Positions 9,214-17,007 of a stretch of DNA of 64,000 bases are shown here, in pieces. This stretch comes from an uncultured Desulfobacter sp. (GTDB lineage: Bacteria; Desulfobacterota; Desulfobacteria; Desulfobacterales; Desulfobacteraceae). Location: assembly GCF_963664415.1 (NCBI RefSeq), contig NZ_OY761443.1:186001-250000 (forward strand), written 5' to 3'. Each line of letters begins with the position of its first letter. The first letter of the stretch is position 1. A model generated the notes under the pieces. That model was not told where the DNA came from, ran no database searches, and saw nothing but the letters and a program-made list of their open reading frames with translations. Position numbers and translations under genes: made by a program.

Positions 9214-11760
9214 TCATACGTCTACCTTTTTGGTGAGTAGCGCCTGGAGCGCAGTCTGGCGGCGGCTGATATCCTGGTTACCTATGGCCATACCCAACGC
9301 CCTTCGAGTGCCTACAAAAACCGCCAGCTTCCTGGCCCGGGTAATGCCGGTATAAATCAGGTTGCGGAAAAGCATTTTAAAGTGTTGGGTCAATACCGGA
9401 ATGATCACCACCTCAAATTCACTGCCCTGGGATTTATGGATGGTGATGGCATAGGCCAGATCAAGTTCCATGATGTCGGCTTGGCTGTAATGTACCATTC
9501 GGTTATCCGGCAGAAAACGCACCGTGCAGGTAATATCCACGGTGTTAATCCGGTCAATGAGGCCGATATCCCCGTTAAATACCCCCAGATCATAATTATT
9601 TTTCCTGTGGATCACCCGGTCCCCGGTTCTGAACACCCGGCGGCCCACGGTGAGCTGGGCCTTTCCCGGGCCCATGGGATTATAAGCGGTCTGAATTTCA
9701 CGATTCAAAAAAAGGGTACCAAGGCTGCCCCGGGTCATGGGAGAAAGGATCTGGATTTCCGTATTGTTCCCCAGGTATTTGGGAATCCACTCCAGGTATA
9801 ATTTTTTCACTGCATCCAAAGCAGAGAGCCCATAGTGCAAAGAGGACCATGGATGCACTTTTTCCAGCACCGCCATAAGTTCTTGAATGCGGTTTTCAGT
9901 CGTTGCCAGTCGGGTCAAATCCACATGGGCAAACTTCTTAGGTATCTGGATTTCAGTTTCCCAGGGTGAACACCTCTCATCAACCCTGAATTCATACAGA
10001 TCACCCGAATCATTATCCCGGGCATCACGGGAGATACAAATTTCTTGAAGAACATTGCTGTTTGACGTTTCGGGGTCAACATTCTCATATAAACGTTTAA
10101 CCCGGCTTACAAAGGAGATCTGCTCTTTGGTCGCTTCATCGGAATCAATAAAAAGACAATCGGTTCCATCCTGCCAGACTGCCGGGTATTTAAACGGACT
10201 TTTTATCCACGGCATCCGGCCCTTATTGATCTGGTGGGCGAACTTAATGATCATAGAAAAATTAGCCTGGCGAAACACCTGGGTAAGCCGGAAACAAGGC
10301 ACGGCCTGTGACGCAATAATATCTTTAAGCACGTTGCCCGCCCCCACTGAAGGCAATTGATCATAATCGCCGATAAATACCACCTGACTGTGCCTTGGCA
10401 CCGCTTTAAGCAAAGCGGCCGTCAAATTAATATCCAGCATGGAGCATTCGTCCACCACCAGAAAATCTGTTTTCAAAGGAGAACTTTCATCACGTTTAAA
10501 TCCGCCGGCTTTCCAGCCCAAAAGTCGATGAATGGTTTTGGCCGGTTTTCCGATCACTTCACTCATTCTCTGGGCAGCCCGGCCCGTGGGCGCGGCCAGC
10601 ATCACCTTTTGCCCCATTGCCTCCAACAAACGAACCATTACCCGTGTGGCCGTGGTTTTGCCGCATCCTGGCCCACCGGTGAGAACACTGAAATGCTGCT
10701 GAACCGTCCCTTTGACCGCTGCAACCTGCTCAGCGGAAAGCTGCATCTCATAACGTTGGCAAAACAACGCCACCCACCGGTCAATCCGGGCCTGGTCAAA
10801 GATCCGTTCGGGACCTGGATCTAAAAGACGCCTGGCCACATACCTCTCGTCAAAATAAAGAGACCGGGCATAGTAACAGGCCACAGGCTGCCCACTGTCA
10901 TCGGGCAGATCCCTGCGCATCAAAAGCCGCTGGGTTTCCATCTCTGTCAAAAGGGTTTCAAGCTGTCCGGCCAGATCAAGCTCAAGCAAATTTTCTACCT
11001 GTTCTTTGATCTGGGGGTAGGTAAGATAACAATGTCCGAACTCCCGGGCTGCAGACAGTACGTGGCGGATGCCGGCGATGATTCTTGGGGGGCTGTCCGT
11101 TCTAAGGCCAATGCTTAAAGCCACCTTATCCGCAGTAAAAAATCCAATACCGAAAAAGTCGGCGGCAAGACGATAGGGGTCTTGGGTAATCCAGGCAATG
11201 GCGTTGTGGCCGTATTCCTTGAATATGCGCACAGAAAACAAGGTGGAGATCCCGTGGGACTGCAGAAACATCATCACATCCCGGATGGCCCGGTGCTCTG
11301 TCCAGGCCGCTGAAATCATTTCAAGTTTTTTGTGAGCGATCCCCGGCACCTCCAAAAGGCGCTCAATATCGGATTCGAACACATCCAGGGTCTGTTCTTT
11401 GAAATGACCGACTATTTTTTTTGCGGTCTTAGGTCCCACACCCTTGATGAGCCCGGAACCAAGGTATTTTTCAAGGGCCGATGCCGTAGCCGGCTTTTTC
11501 TCTCTGGCATGAACCGCCTTAAACTGACGGCCAAATTTCGGATGCACTGTCCATGCGCCCTCAAATTCCATGGTGGCACCGGCAAACACCTTGGTTTGAT
11601 GGACTACAACGGTGTCCCGGCTGCCCGGACGATCAAAGGGCAGGACTTTAAGAATGGACCAACCATTGTCCGGGTTATGGAATGTGACCCGATCCACAAC
11701 ACCGTTTATCACCTCGTTGATGTAGCCGGAATCAGACAATGTCTTTGTACTCTGGTTCAT
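9214..11760 (-). CDS. recD2: RecD2-like ATP-dependent DNA helicase
   Basis: Superfamily-1 5'-3' helicase of the RecD/TraA (RecD2) group, which acts in DNA repair without RecBC. The N-terminal OB-like region (1-90) is followed by helix-hairpin-helix motifs (LGSGLIKGVGPKTAKKI; LLEVPGIAHKKLE). Walker A is GGPGCGKTT at about residue 358 and motif II is VVDECSMLD. The C-terminal DLAYAITIHKSQGSEF and GITRARK motifs are helicase motifs V/VI. At 848 aa it is roughly 110-130 aa longer than typical RecD2; the extra residues lie at about 520-670, before the SPMTRG motif. It is convergent with the IHF-like gene and monocistronic. Confidence 0.93.
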   Translation of the reverse strand: MNQSTKTLSDSGYINEVINGVVDRVTFHNPDNGWSILKVLPFDRPGSRDTVVVHQTKVFAGATMEFEGAWTVHPKFGRQFKAVHAREKKPATASALEKYLGSGLIKGVGPKTAKKIVGHFKEQTLDVFESDIERLLEVPGIAHKKLEMISAAWTEHRAIRDVMMFLQSHGISTLFSVRIFKEYGHNAIAWITQDPYRLAADFFGIGFFTADKVALSIGLRTDSPPRIIAGIRHVLSAAREFGHCYLTYPQIKEQVENLLELDLAGQLETLLTEMETQRLLMRRDLPDDSGQPVACYYARSLYFDERYVARRLLDPGPERIFDQARIDRWVALFCQRYEMQLSAEQVAAVKGTVQQHFSVLTGGPGCGKTTATRVMVRLLEAMGQKVMLAAPTGRAAQRMSEVIGKPAKTIHRLLGWKAGGFKRDESSPLKTDFLVVDECSMLDINLTAALLKAVPRHSQVVFIGDYDQLPSVGAGNVLKDIIASQAVPCFRLTQVFRQANFSMIIKFAHQINKGRMPWIKSPFKYPAVWQDGTDCLFIDSDEATKEQISFVSRVKRLYENVDPETSNSNVLQEICISRDARDNDSGDLYEFRVDERCSPWETEIQIPKKFAHVDLTRLATTENRIQELMAVLEKVHPWSSLHYGLSALDAVKKLYLEWIPKYLGNNTEIQILSPMTRGSLGTLFLNREIQTAYNPMGPGKAQLTVGRRVFRTGDRVIHRKNNYDLGVFNGDIGLIDRINTVDITCTVRFLPDNRMVHYSQADIMELDLAYAITIHKSQGSEFEVVIIPVLTQHFKMLFRNLIYTGITRARKLAVFVGTRRALGMAIGNQDISRRQTALQALLTKKVDV

Positions 11761-11873
11761 ATTCGCTCACCATACAGGACACGACAGGCCAAAACAACTT
11801 CTTTTGATGGACAAAAAGTCTTTAACAAAAAAGGTGAACAATAGAGATAAATGTGGTATTTGAGTTTTTTGAT

Positions 11874-12061
11874 ATAACAGACATGGGCTGACCTGGTCTA
11901 TTGCCCCCCAGACTCAACCCACGACAAAACATGAAAGTAATTTTACAACTTATTTAGACTTTCATATAACAGCCATGGGCTGACCTGGTCTATCGACACA
12001 CAGGCTCAGACCACAACGGATATTTAAAGATCTGAGTGGGTTATACAGACTTTCATATATA
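11874..12061 (+). repeat. Family A repeat, two head-to-tail copies (92-bp period)
   Basis: Two copies in direct tandem: AACAGacATGGGCTGACCTGG at 11876 and its equivalent 92 bp later at 11968. The hairpin tail of copy 1 (ATGAAAGT...ACTTTCAT) runs directly into the head of copy 2 through a shared TATAACAG. Copy 2 ends with CAGACTTTCATATA at 12060. The array fills most of the 329-bp spacer between the divergent recD2-like gene and the carbonic-anhydrase-like gene, leaving little room for separate promoters. Confidence 0.85.
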
Positions 12062-12089
12062 AACAGAAAACAATTTTAAGGAGAGGACC

Positions 12090-13190
12090 ATGAAAAAAAC
12101 ATCACTTCGGTTGATCTTATGCCTGCTGCTGACATGTATGATTGCATTTGCCGGTTGCTCAGGAGAACAAAAAAAACCAAAACCCAGCCCCGACCAAGCA
12201 CTCCAGATGCTCAAAGATGGGAATGAACGTTTCCTCAGTGGAAAATCCGAACATCCGCATCTGGACAAAAAGCGGATGATGCAATCCAGCCTGGAAGATC
12301 AGGGGGATCATGCCTATGCCACTATCCTCGCCTCTTCCGACTCCCGAGTGCCTGTCGAAGCAATTTTTGATGCCGGAATTATGGATACATTTGTTATCCG
12401 CGTGCCCGGCAATGTATGTAATACAGATCAAGTCACCGCCATAGAATATGGTCTGGACCAGGTCCGCACACCGGTCATAGTCGTACTGGGCAATACACAA
12501 TGCGCCGCAGTGACCGCCGTTACCCGGGCTGTCAATGGACAAGGCGATATTCCACCGATGCTTGCCAACATTGAACCTGCCGTCAAAAAGGCCATGGAAA
12601 AGTATCCCCAGGCAAAAGGCGACCAAATCATTCCCCTGGCCATTGAAGAAAACATCTATATCAGTATCCGGGATCTGTTCATGAAAAGCCCTGCCACATG
12701 TGAACTTGTCAACGCGGGTAAAATTAAAGTAGTAGGCGCCATCTATGATGTCAGCGACGGCAGGGTATACTGGCTTGAGGACGAGACCGTGGACAGCATT
12801 CTGCAAAAAGTGGAAGGCAAGGTAGACGACACCCAGGTATCTGATGCCCCTGCAACATCCGATGAGGCGGCGGCTGAAGACCAGGAGGCAGCGCCTGAGG
12901 TTGACGAAGCAGTACCCCAAGCCCATGAAGAAGCAGTTGAAACAGATGAAGTCGCGCCCGACGCCCATGATGATGCAGCCAAAACCTTGGCGCCGTCAGA
13001 AGCAGACGAAACGATTGCCGAGCCCGAAGCCCATGACACTGAAGTCTCCGATGAGGCAGCGCCTGAATCACATGATGCGCATGAAGTAGCACCTGAGGCC
13101 CATGAAGCGGCACCTGACGCTTCGGCGCCGCCCGAGGCAGAGGAAACGCCTGCGGAACATGAAACCCATGACACGAAAAGCCACACATAA
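12090..13190 (+). CDS. Exported beta-carbonic-anhydrase-like lipoprotein, zinc ligands altered
   Basis: Signal peptide of a lipoprotein (lipobox FAGC, Cys23). A beta-carbonic-anhydrase fold follows at about 35-240. The canonical first zinc Cys in .CSDSR is Ser82 here (ASSDSR), and the His of GHT.CGA is Asn135 (GNTQCAA); only the third ligand Cys138 remains. The Asp84-Arg86 dyad is kept. Loss of two of three protein ligands argues against classical CO2 hydration. From about residue 243 to 366 the chain is a low-complexity tail rich in Ala, Glu, Asp, Pro and His (EAHE, DAHD, ESHDAHE), presumably extended and possibly metal-binding. Good RBS (AAGGAGAGG). A hairpin follows at 13213. The real activity is unknown. 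Confidence 0.85.
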   Translation: MKKTSLRLILCLLLTCMIAFAGCSGEQKKPKPSPDQALQMLKDGNERFLSGKSEHPHLDKKRMMQSSLEDQGDHAYATILASSDSRVPVEAIFDAGIMDTFVIRVPGNVCNTDQVTAIEYGLDQVRTPVIVVLGNTQCAAVTAVTRAVNGQGDIPPMLANIEPAVKKAMEKYPQAKGDQIIPLAIEENIYISIRDLFMKSPATCELVNAGKIKVVGAIYDVSDGRVYWLEDETVDSILQKVEGKVDDTQVSDAPATSDEAAAEDQEAAPEVDEAVPQAHEEAVETDEVAPDAHDDAAKTLAPSEADETIAEPEAHDTEVSDEAAPESHDAHEVAPEAHEAAPDASAPPEAEETPAEHETHDTKSHT

Positions 13191-13212
13191 ATAAAAAATA
13201 AAATTGATCCAA

Positions 13213-13239
13213 GCCGGAAGGCAGCACACGCCTTCCGGC
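13213..13239 (+). terminator. Hairpin after the carbonic-anhydrase-like gene
   Basis: Perfect 10-bp arms GCCGGAAGGC and GCCTTCCGGC with a 7-nt loop, 23 bp after the stop codon. There is no clear T-run, so it may be a weak terminator or an mRNA-stabilising stem. Confidence 0.6.
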
Positions 13240-13347
13240 ATATTCCAACACAGCAGTTCGTAACAATACTTGACATATTTAATTTTGAAATGATAAATCA
13301 GATTCATTCTACCCAATCCAAAACACAATTCAAAAAGAGTGTATTTC

Positions 13348-15192
13348 ATGACGACGGCAACTGACAATTCCACGAACCCAGCAAAAAATATTTCACCTAC
13401 AGATGTTCAAAAACAGAATCTGATTTCCCAATGGGCCTTTGATACCCGACCTATACTTGGCCGGTTCCATTTATGGCTCGAAGATGTGCGCATTCACTGG
13501 CACAGCGACGAATCCCAAAGAAAAATCAAACGCCGTCACATGGATGCGGTCTCCTTCACCGATGGACGCACTGAAAAGATGCTGGCCGTCACCGCCGCGG
13601 TCACCGCCTTAGGCACCCGCCTGTTTGGCCGCTACGGGGAAGGAAAAGACCTGCCCAAAACAGAACTGAACCTGGTCAAAAAAGATGCCGATGCCATTTC
13701 GGCCTACGCCATGAGCGAAAGCTTGTGGTACCTGTCCCGCACCCTGCCGGAAAACCATGCCATCATGGTCTGTCTAGGGGAGGGGCTGATGCCCAAAGCC
13801 GGGGAAACCGCTGAGATGGGGGCCAACCCTCTGCTGGGATTCGGCAGGATCTATGCCCGGCCCCAAGTGGCTAAATTTCTTGAAGACCGGGTGCTGCGGC
13901 TGATCAATGATCCCGAATATGCCTGGGAGAACTTTTCCCGGGATATCCAGAAACGAGACATCACCGTATGGGGGGCCGCCATCGACACCCTGGAAAACAC
14001 CTCCAGGTTTGCCAAGGGCGAGACCACAGGCCCCATGAGTGTATTCCATCTTTTTGACCAGCCGTTAATCATCAGTGACCAGTATGAAGGATATATGGGG
14101 TGCCTGGTACTGCCGGAGCAAGTTGTGGAAAACGCAGCCTTGAAGTCTGTTCTGGTCAATTATTTCACCCCGCGTCATATGGTTATGAATGCCATCCGGG
14201 AGACCTTTGATGGGATAAAGGCGGAAAATGTCCATGTCTGGACCCTTACCGGGGAGGCCCGGCGCAAAAGAATTGAAAAAATTTGGGACCAGTGGCGGGA
14301 TGCAGGCGCCCATCTCGTTGATGAGAACTGGACGCTTCCCACGGGAATTTCGCCGTTCACCGATTCAGGCACCTATGCGCCGACCTTTTCAGTCAAACCC
14401 TGGACCGATGACAAGGGAGACATTCACCTGCTGGTAGTGGATGGATATGCAGCCTCGGCCGAGGCCATGCAGGCGGCCAGCCTGTCCGGCATCTTAGGCC
14501 TGGATGTATCCCTTGCCGTGCTCTCCTCAAAATTCAAACTGCCCTATGACAAGGATGCCGCGGCCATGAAACTTGACCCCCAGGACAACAACTTTGCTAC
14601 AAAGCTTGGGCAGGATCTGTTTGAAACCGATGTGCCTACGGAGATGATTGAAGTTTACCGCGACAGTATCATAGAAGCTGAAAACGCCGGCATCCCCTTA
14701 AAACCCCGTACCATCAATGCAAGTGATCTGATTGCCGCAAAAAAATGGCAGACTCTGGCTGTATCGGGATATATGCTTCCCGATCCCTACAGCGGTGCCC
14801 AAGGCGTAAAGCAGATCAGCGATGACACATGGGAAGTCACGGTACGGGTAACATCAGAATTCGGGGACAAGAACATTACCTTTGCCCTTCGCCTGATAGA
14901 GTCTTTGCCGCAGAGCAAACTGGTATTTTCCCCGCTGCTCAACCGGTTTTTTAGGGGAGAGGATTTTAGAACACGGGCCGTTAAAATTTCAGATTCCGGC
15001 AGGATCAGAAACGAACTTCAGACACTTTGTACAGAAGCCCTGGAGCATTTTGGAGACAAAATGGTGGTACGTTTTGACAAAATGGCACCCACCACTATTT
15101 CCGCTGTGGAGCAGGAAATGCTCAAACAGATTCTGATCTGGTATAAGGAAAATTATCCCATCTGGTTTGAATGGCTTGAGTTGTCAATTTAA
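13348..15192 (+). CDS. Unrecognised 614-residue cytoplasmic protein
   Basis: I do not recognise this family. The protein is soluble, with no signal peptide or membrane segment, and slightly acidic. It contains an N-terminal region with a conserved look (WAFDTRPILGRFHLWLEDVRI), a stretch FGRIYARPQVAKFLEDR around residue 175, and a middle region beginning near DDKGDIHLLVVDGYAASAEA that reads like an alpha/beta domain. The ATG at 13348 is preferred because AAGAG lies about eight bases upstream; a GTG three codons earlier is the alternative. It stands alone between hairpins, 157 bp after the carbonic-anhydrase-like gene. Codon use and G+C match its neighbours, so it is not obviously foreign. Confidence 0.75.
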   Translation: MTTATDNSTNPAKNISPTDVQKQNLISQWAFDTRPILGRFHLWLEDVRIHWHSDESQRKIKRRHMDAVSFTDGRTEKMLAVTAAVTALGTRLFGRYGEGKDLPKTELNLVKKDADAISAYAMSESLWYLSRTLPENHAIMVCLGEGLMPKAGETAEMGANPLLGFGRIYARPQVAKFLEDRVLRLINDPEYAWENFSRDIQKRDITVWGAAIDTLENTSRFAKGETTGPMSVFHLFDQPLIISDQYEGYMGCLVLPEQVVENAALKSVLVNYFTPRHMVMNAIRETFDGIKAENVHVWTLTGEARRKRIEKIWDQWRDAGAHLVDENWTLPTGISPFTDSGTYAPTFSVKPWTDDKGDIHLLVVDGYAASAEAMQAASLSGILGLDVSLAVLSSKFKLPYDKDAAAMKLDPQDNNFATKLGQDLFETDVPTEMIEVYRDSIIEAENAGIPLKPRTINASDLIAAKKWQTLAVSGYMLPDPYSGAQGVKQISDDTWEVTVRVTSEFGDKNITFALRLIESLPQSKLVFSPLLNRFFRGEDFRTRAVKISDSGRIRNELQTLCTEALEHFGDKMVVRFDKMAPTTISAVEQEMLKQILIWYKENYPIWFEWLELSI

Positions 15193-15214
15193 ATGAGATT
15201 TGACCCAAAAATAA

Positions 15215-15257
15215 ATTTGAAAGATCTGAGGAACTTACTCAAACGTTCTTATAAAAC
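15215..15257 (+). repeat. Family A repeat, degenerate tail only
   Basis: TTTGAAAGATCTGAGGAACT followed by a CGTTCTTATAA end, closely resembling the hairpin tail of the copy at 24478 (TTGAAAGATCTGAGTAACT). The head is missing and the distal arm has decayed. It lies just after the stop of the 614-aa gene. Confidence 0.45.
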
Positions 15258-15307
15258 CAAAAGCGAAAGGGGGTGTATTAAGATTGTCCAATCTCGGTAA
15301 AGAGAAA

Positions 15308-15341
15308 AGCCCTATGAAATGGTGGCTCATTTTATAGGGCT
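15308..15341 (+). other. Hairpin in the leader region of a small peptide gene
   Basis: AGCCCTAT (15308-15315) pairs with ATAGGGCT (15334-15341), extended by imperfect A/T pairs. It lies about 130 bp upstream of the 31-aa peptide start. A second short inverted repeat, GTGTG...CACAC, lies near 15351-15375. Together they suggest a structured leader RNA or an attenuator; no T-run marks it as a terminator. Confidence 0.4.
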
Positions 15342-15473
15342 CTTAACTCAGTGTGAAATGTGAACCTCACACGTAGTTAATTAGCAGGTTTATTTGTTAA
15401 GTCAATAAAAATCTGTTCTCTTTCCCTCTTAAAATCAACCGTCTAAAAACAGGTACATAAAGGAGGGAACACT

Positions 15474-15569
15474 ATGGTTCTGATCTCATGGATTTACCTT
15501 TTGCTCCAAATAATCCTGTCAATTTTGGAGATCTTGAAAAAGTTAAAATTGATCGAACCTAAAAAATAA
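15474..15569 (+). CDS. 31-aa hydrophobic membrane peptide
   Basis: A very short reading frame with an excellent Shine-Dalgarno (AAGGAGGG, six bases before the ATG). It is followed nine bases after the stop by a strong rho-independent terminator. The product has one predicted membrane helix from about residue 2 to 20 (LISWIYLLLQIILSILEIL) and a Lys-rich C-terminus (KKLKLIEPKK). This build (single TM, basic tail, own terminator, long structured leader) is that of type I toxin peptides or of small regulatory membrane peptides. No antisense RNA could be demonstrated by eye. The coding assignment rests on RBS plus terminator, not on homology. Confidence 0.6.
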   Translation: MVLISWIYLLLQIILSILEILKKLKLIEPKK

Positions 15570-15577
15570 CATCAACC

Positions 15578-15614
15578 CCCGGTAGCTAAGCCCATAGGCT
15601 ACCGGGCTTTTTTT
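15578..15614 (+). terminator. Rho-independent terminator
   Basis: CCCGGTAGC (15578-15586) pairs with GCTACCGGG (15598-15606) and is followed by a run of seven T. It ends the 31-aa peptide transcript, which converges on the minus-strand gene at 15656. Confidence 0.85.
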
Positions 15615-15655
15615 CGTGGGTTGAACATTTTAAATTATTTGGTTTCGTTGTCTTG

Positions 15656-16651
15656 TTAACAATCCTCAATGCTGATATATGCAATTGTTTGGTTCAACAA
15701 CTGATAAGCAATCTCGCCAAATGTCATGGGGCCTGTAATACCAGCCGTTTTCTTTCCTTCAAGTTCGGCATAAAGATAATTCAGTATGCAGTTACATGAA
15801 AAAAAGAGCGTATCTCCAACATCTTTAGGAATCAATTCATTGAACTCGGTGACGTAATCGGAGACCGGTTTTGCAATTTTATATTCGACTTGCTGAAATA
15901 CCGGCGCATACAGATTGACCACTTTTTGGATCTCATCGACACTTTGAAAACTCGTATTGATTCTTGCACCGTACATATCCGCCACCAGGGGCAGTCTGGT
16001 ATCAATATTGTTACCCAGGATATACTCGGCAAAATTCACGGTCTCACCGTTGACAACCGCCTCTTTTACTGAAAAGCCCTCTTCATTGAATGTTATCGTA
16101 TCGCCGTCACCACTTTCAAAAAGGTTAACAATATTCACCTGCGGCAATTTGTTTGAAGGCAGTCCAATGTGCATGACGACAGCGGAATCCGTATAGCTTT
16201 CCCCGGTATTCCCATTAAAGGTCTTTGGTGCCGTTTTCCCCAACTCATCCAGGAAAACGCCGGATATCCATCCAATGAGCGGTTTTGTTGCAAATTCAGG
16301 ATAATTGGGCCCATCAATGGCAAATGAGATGTGGGTCGGACTGGTCGCCGGAATAATGATAAAAGAAAATCCGTTGCCGGGTGCGTCTGCATAAACGCTG
16401 CTTAACGTCTCTTTTGAGTAAACTTGGACATCAATAGAGGCTGCATAATCCGGCAGTTCAGTCACAAACACCTTTTCTTGTGTAAATTTCCCCCCATCTT
16501 CATCCATAAAATAGGGAATGGTTCCTGCAATCCATTGACCTTTGGGAAGATCTTTGAGTACCTTTTCATCGGCAGCAAGAATCAATTTTTTCCCGGCCGA
16601 AATCAACTCAACGGCCTCATTTTTATTTACCGTTTTTTTTATCATTTTCAT
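15656..16651 (-). CDS. Uncharacterised 331-aa protein, third gene of the Fe-ADH operon
   Basis: A soluble 331-aa protein with no signal peptide. The C-terminal part DTLFFSCNCILNYLYAEL followed by GPMTFGEIAYQLLNQT recalls the C-terminal domain of FIST-type sensor proteins. I believe it belongs to the DUF6976 group, but that is from memory and not certain. The central part reads as two beta-rich segments (FSFIIIPATSPTHISFAI; PLIGWISGVF). It starts five bases after the stop of the 77-aa gene, so the two are translationally coupled. It probably works with the alcohol dehydrogenase upstream, perhaps as a sensor or ligand-binding partner; that is inference from position only. Confidence 0.75.
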   Translation of the reverse strand: MKMIKKTVNKNEAVELISAGKKLILAADEKVLKDLPKGQWIAGTIPYFMDEDGGKFTQEKVFVTELPDYAASIDVQVYSKETLSSVYADAPGNGFSFIIIPATSPTHISFAIDGPNYPEFATKPLIGWISGVFLDELGKTAPKTFNGNTGESYTDSAVVMHIGLPSNKLPQVNIVNLFESGDGDTITFNEEGFSVKEAVVNGETVNFAEYILGNNIDTRLPLVADMYGARINTSFQSVDEIQKVVNLYAPVFQQVEYKIAKPVSDYVTEFNELIPKDVGDTLFFSCNCILNYLYAELEGKKTAGITGPMTFGEIAYQLLNQTIAYISIEDC

Positions 16652-16656
16652 TCCCC

Positions 16657-16890
16657 TTATCCGAACATAGTTTCGATGTCACCGACGACTTTAGGTAGGT
16701 GCTCGTTCTTTTTAAAAAAATCAATCAATTCAGTTGTGCATTCCGAAACGGTAGCATCTGTAGGGCTTTTTTTGTACTTCATGTTCAATCGCCCCAAAAG
16801 CATCTTCAACCCTAAAAATTGAATGGTGGGTTTATTATCACCTGATATTACTTTTTTCCATTTTGGATCATTGGGACCTGGAATTGCCAT
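16657..16890 (-). CDS. Small 77-aa hypothetical protein
   Basis: Short soluble protein (MAIPGPNDPKWKKVISGDNK...) with no recognised motif. RBS AAGGAAGA lies a few bases before the ATG. It sits between the Fe-alcohol dehydrogenase and the 331-aa gene with tight spacing to the latter. Reported as real because of the RBS, the tight operon spacing and the absence of a better frame. Confidence 0.7.
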   Translation of the reverse strand: MAIPGPNDPKWKKVISGDNKPTIQFLGLKMLLGRLNMKYKKSPTDATVSECTTELIDFFKKNEHLPKVVGDIETMFG

Positions 16891-16917
16891 TTGAGTCTTC
16901 CTTTATTTTGGGGTTTT

Positions 16918-16995
16918 AGGGTTGATTTCTTTTGTTACGCATTGACATAAAACGGACAACCCCATGACAAAGCGCCGATGCTTGAAATCAACCCT
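16918..16995. other. Long-range inverted repeat between adh and the 77-aa gene
   Basis: AGGGTTGATTTC (16918-16929) and GAAATCAACCCT (16984-16995) are perfect 12-bp inverted repeats enclosing a 54-nt loop. A T-run follows on the plus strand. On the transcribed (minus) strand the structure would lie in the adh-downstream intergenic mRNA and could modulate processing or differential expression. Confidence 0.5.
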
Positions 16996-17007
16996 TTTTT
17001 TGAAATG

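Noticed and set aside
12743..13276. Long minus-strand open frames opposite the Ala/Glu/His-rich tail
   Set aside because: They are mirror frames of a low-complexity GC-rich repeat region, with no RBS and no plausible product.
16918..16995. Rho-independent terminator for the Fe-alcohol dehydrogenase
   Set aside because: On the transcribed strand the stem has a 54-nt loop and no T-run, and coupled genes follow, so it is listed only as an inverted repeat.
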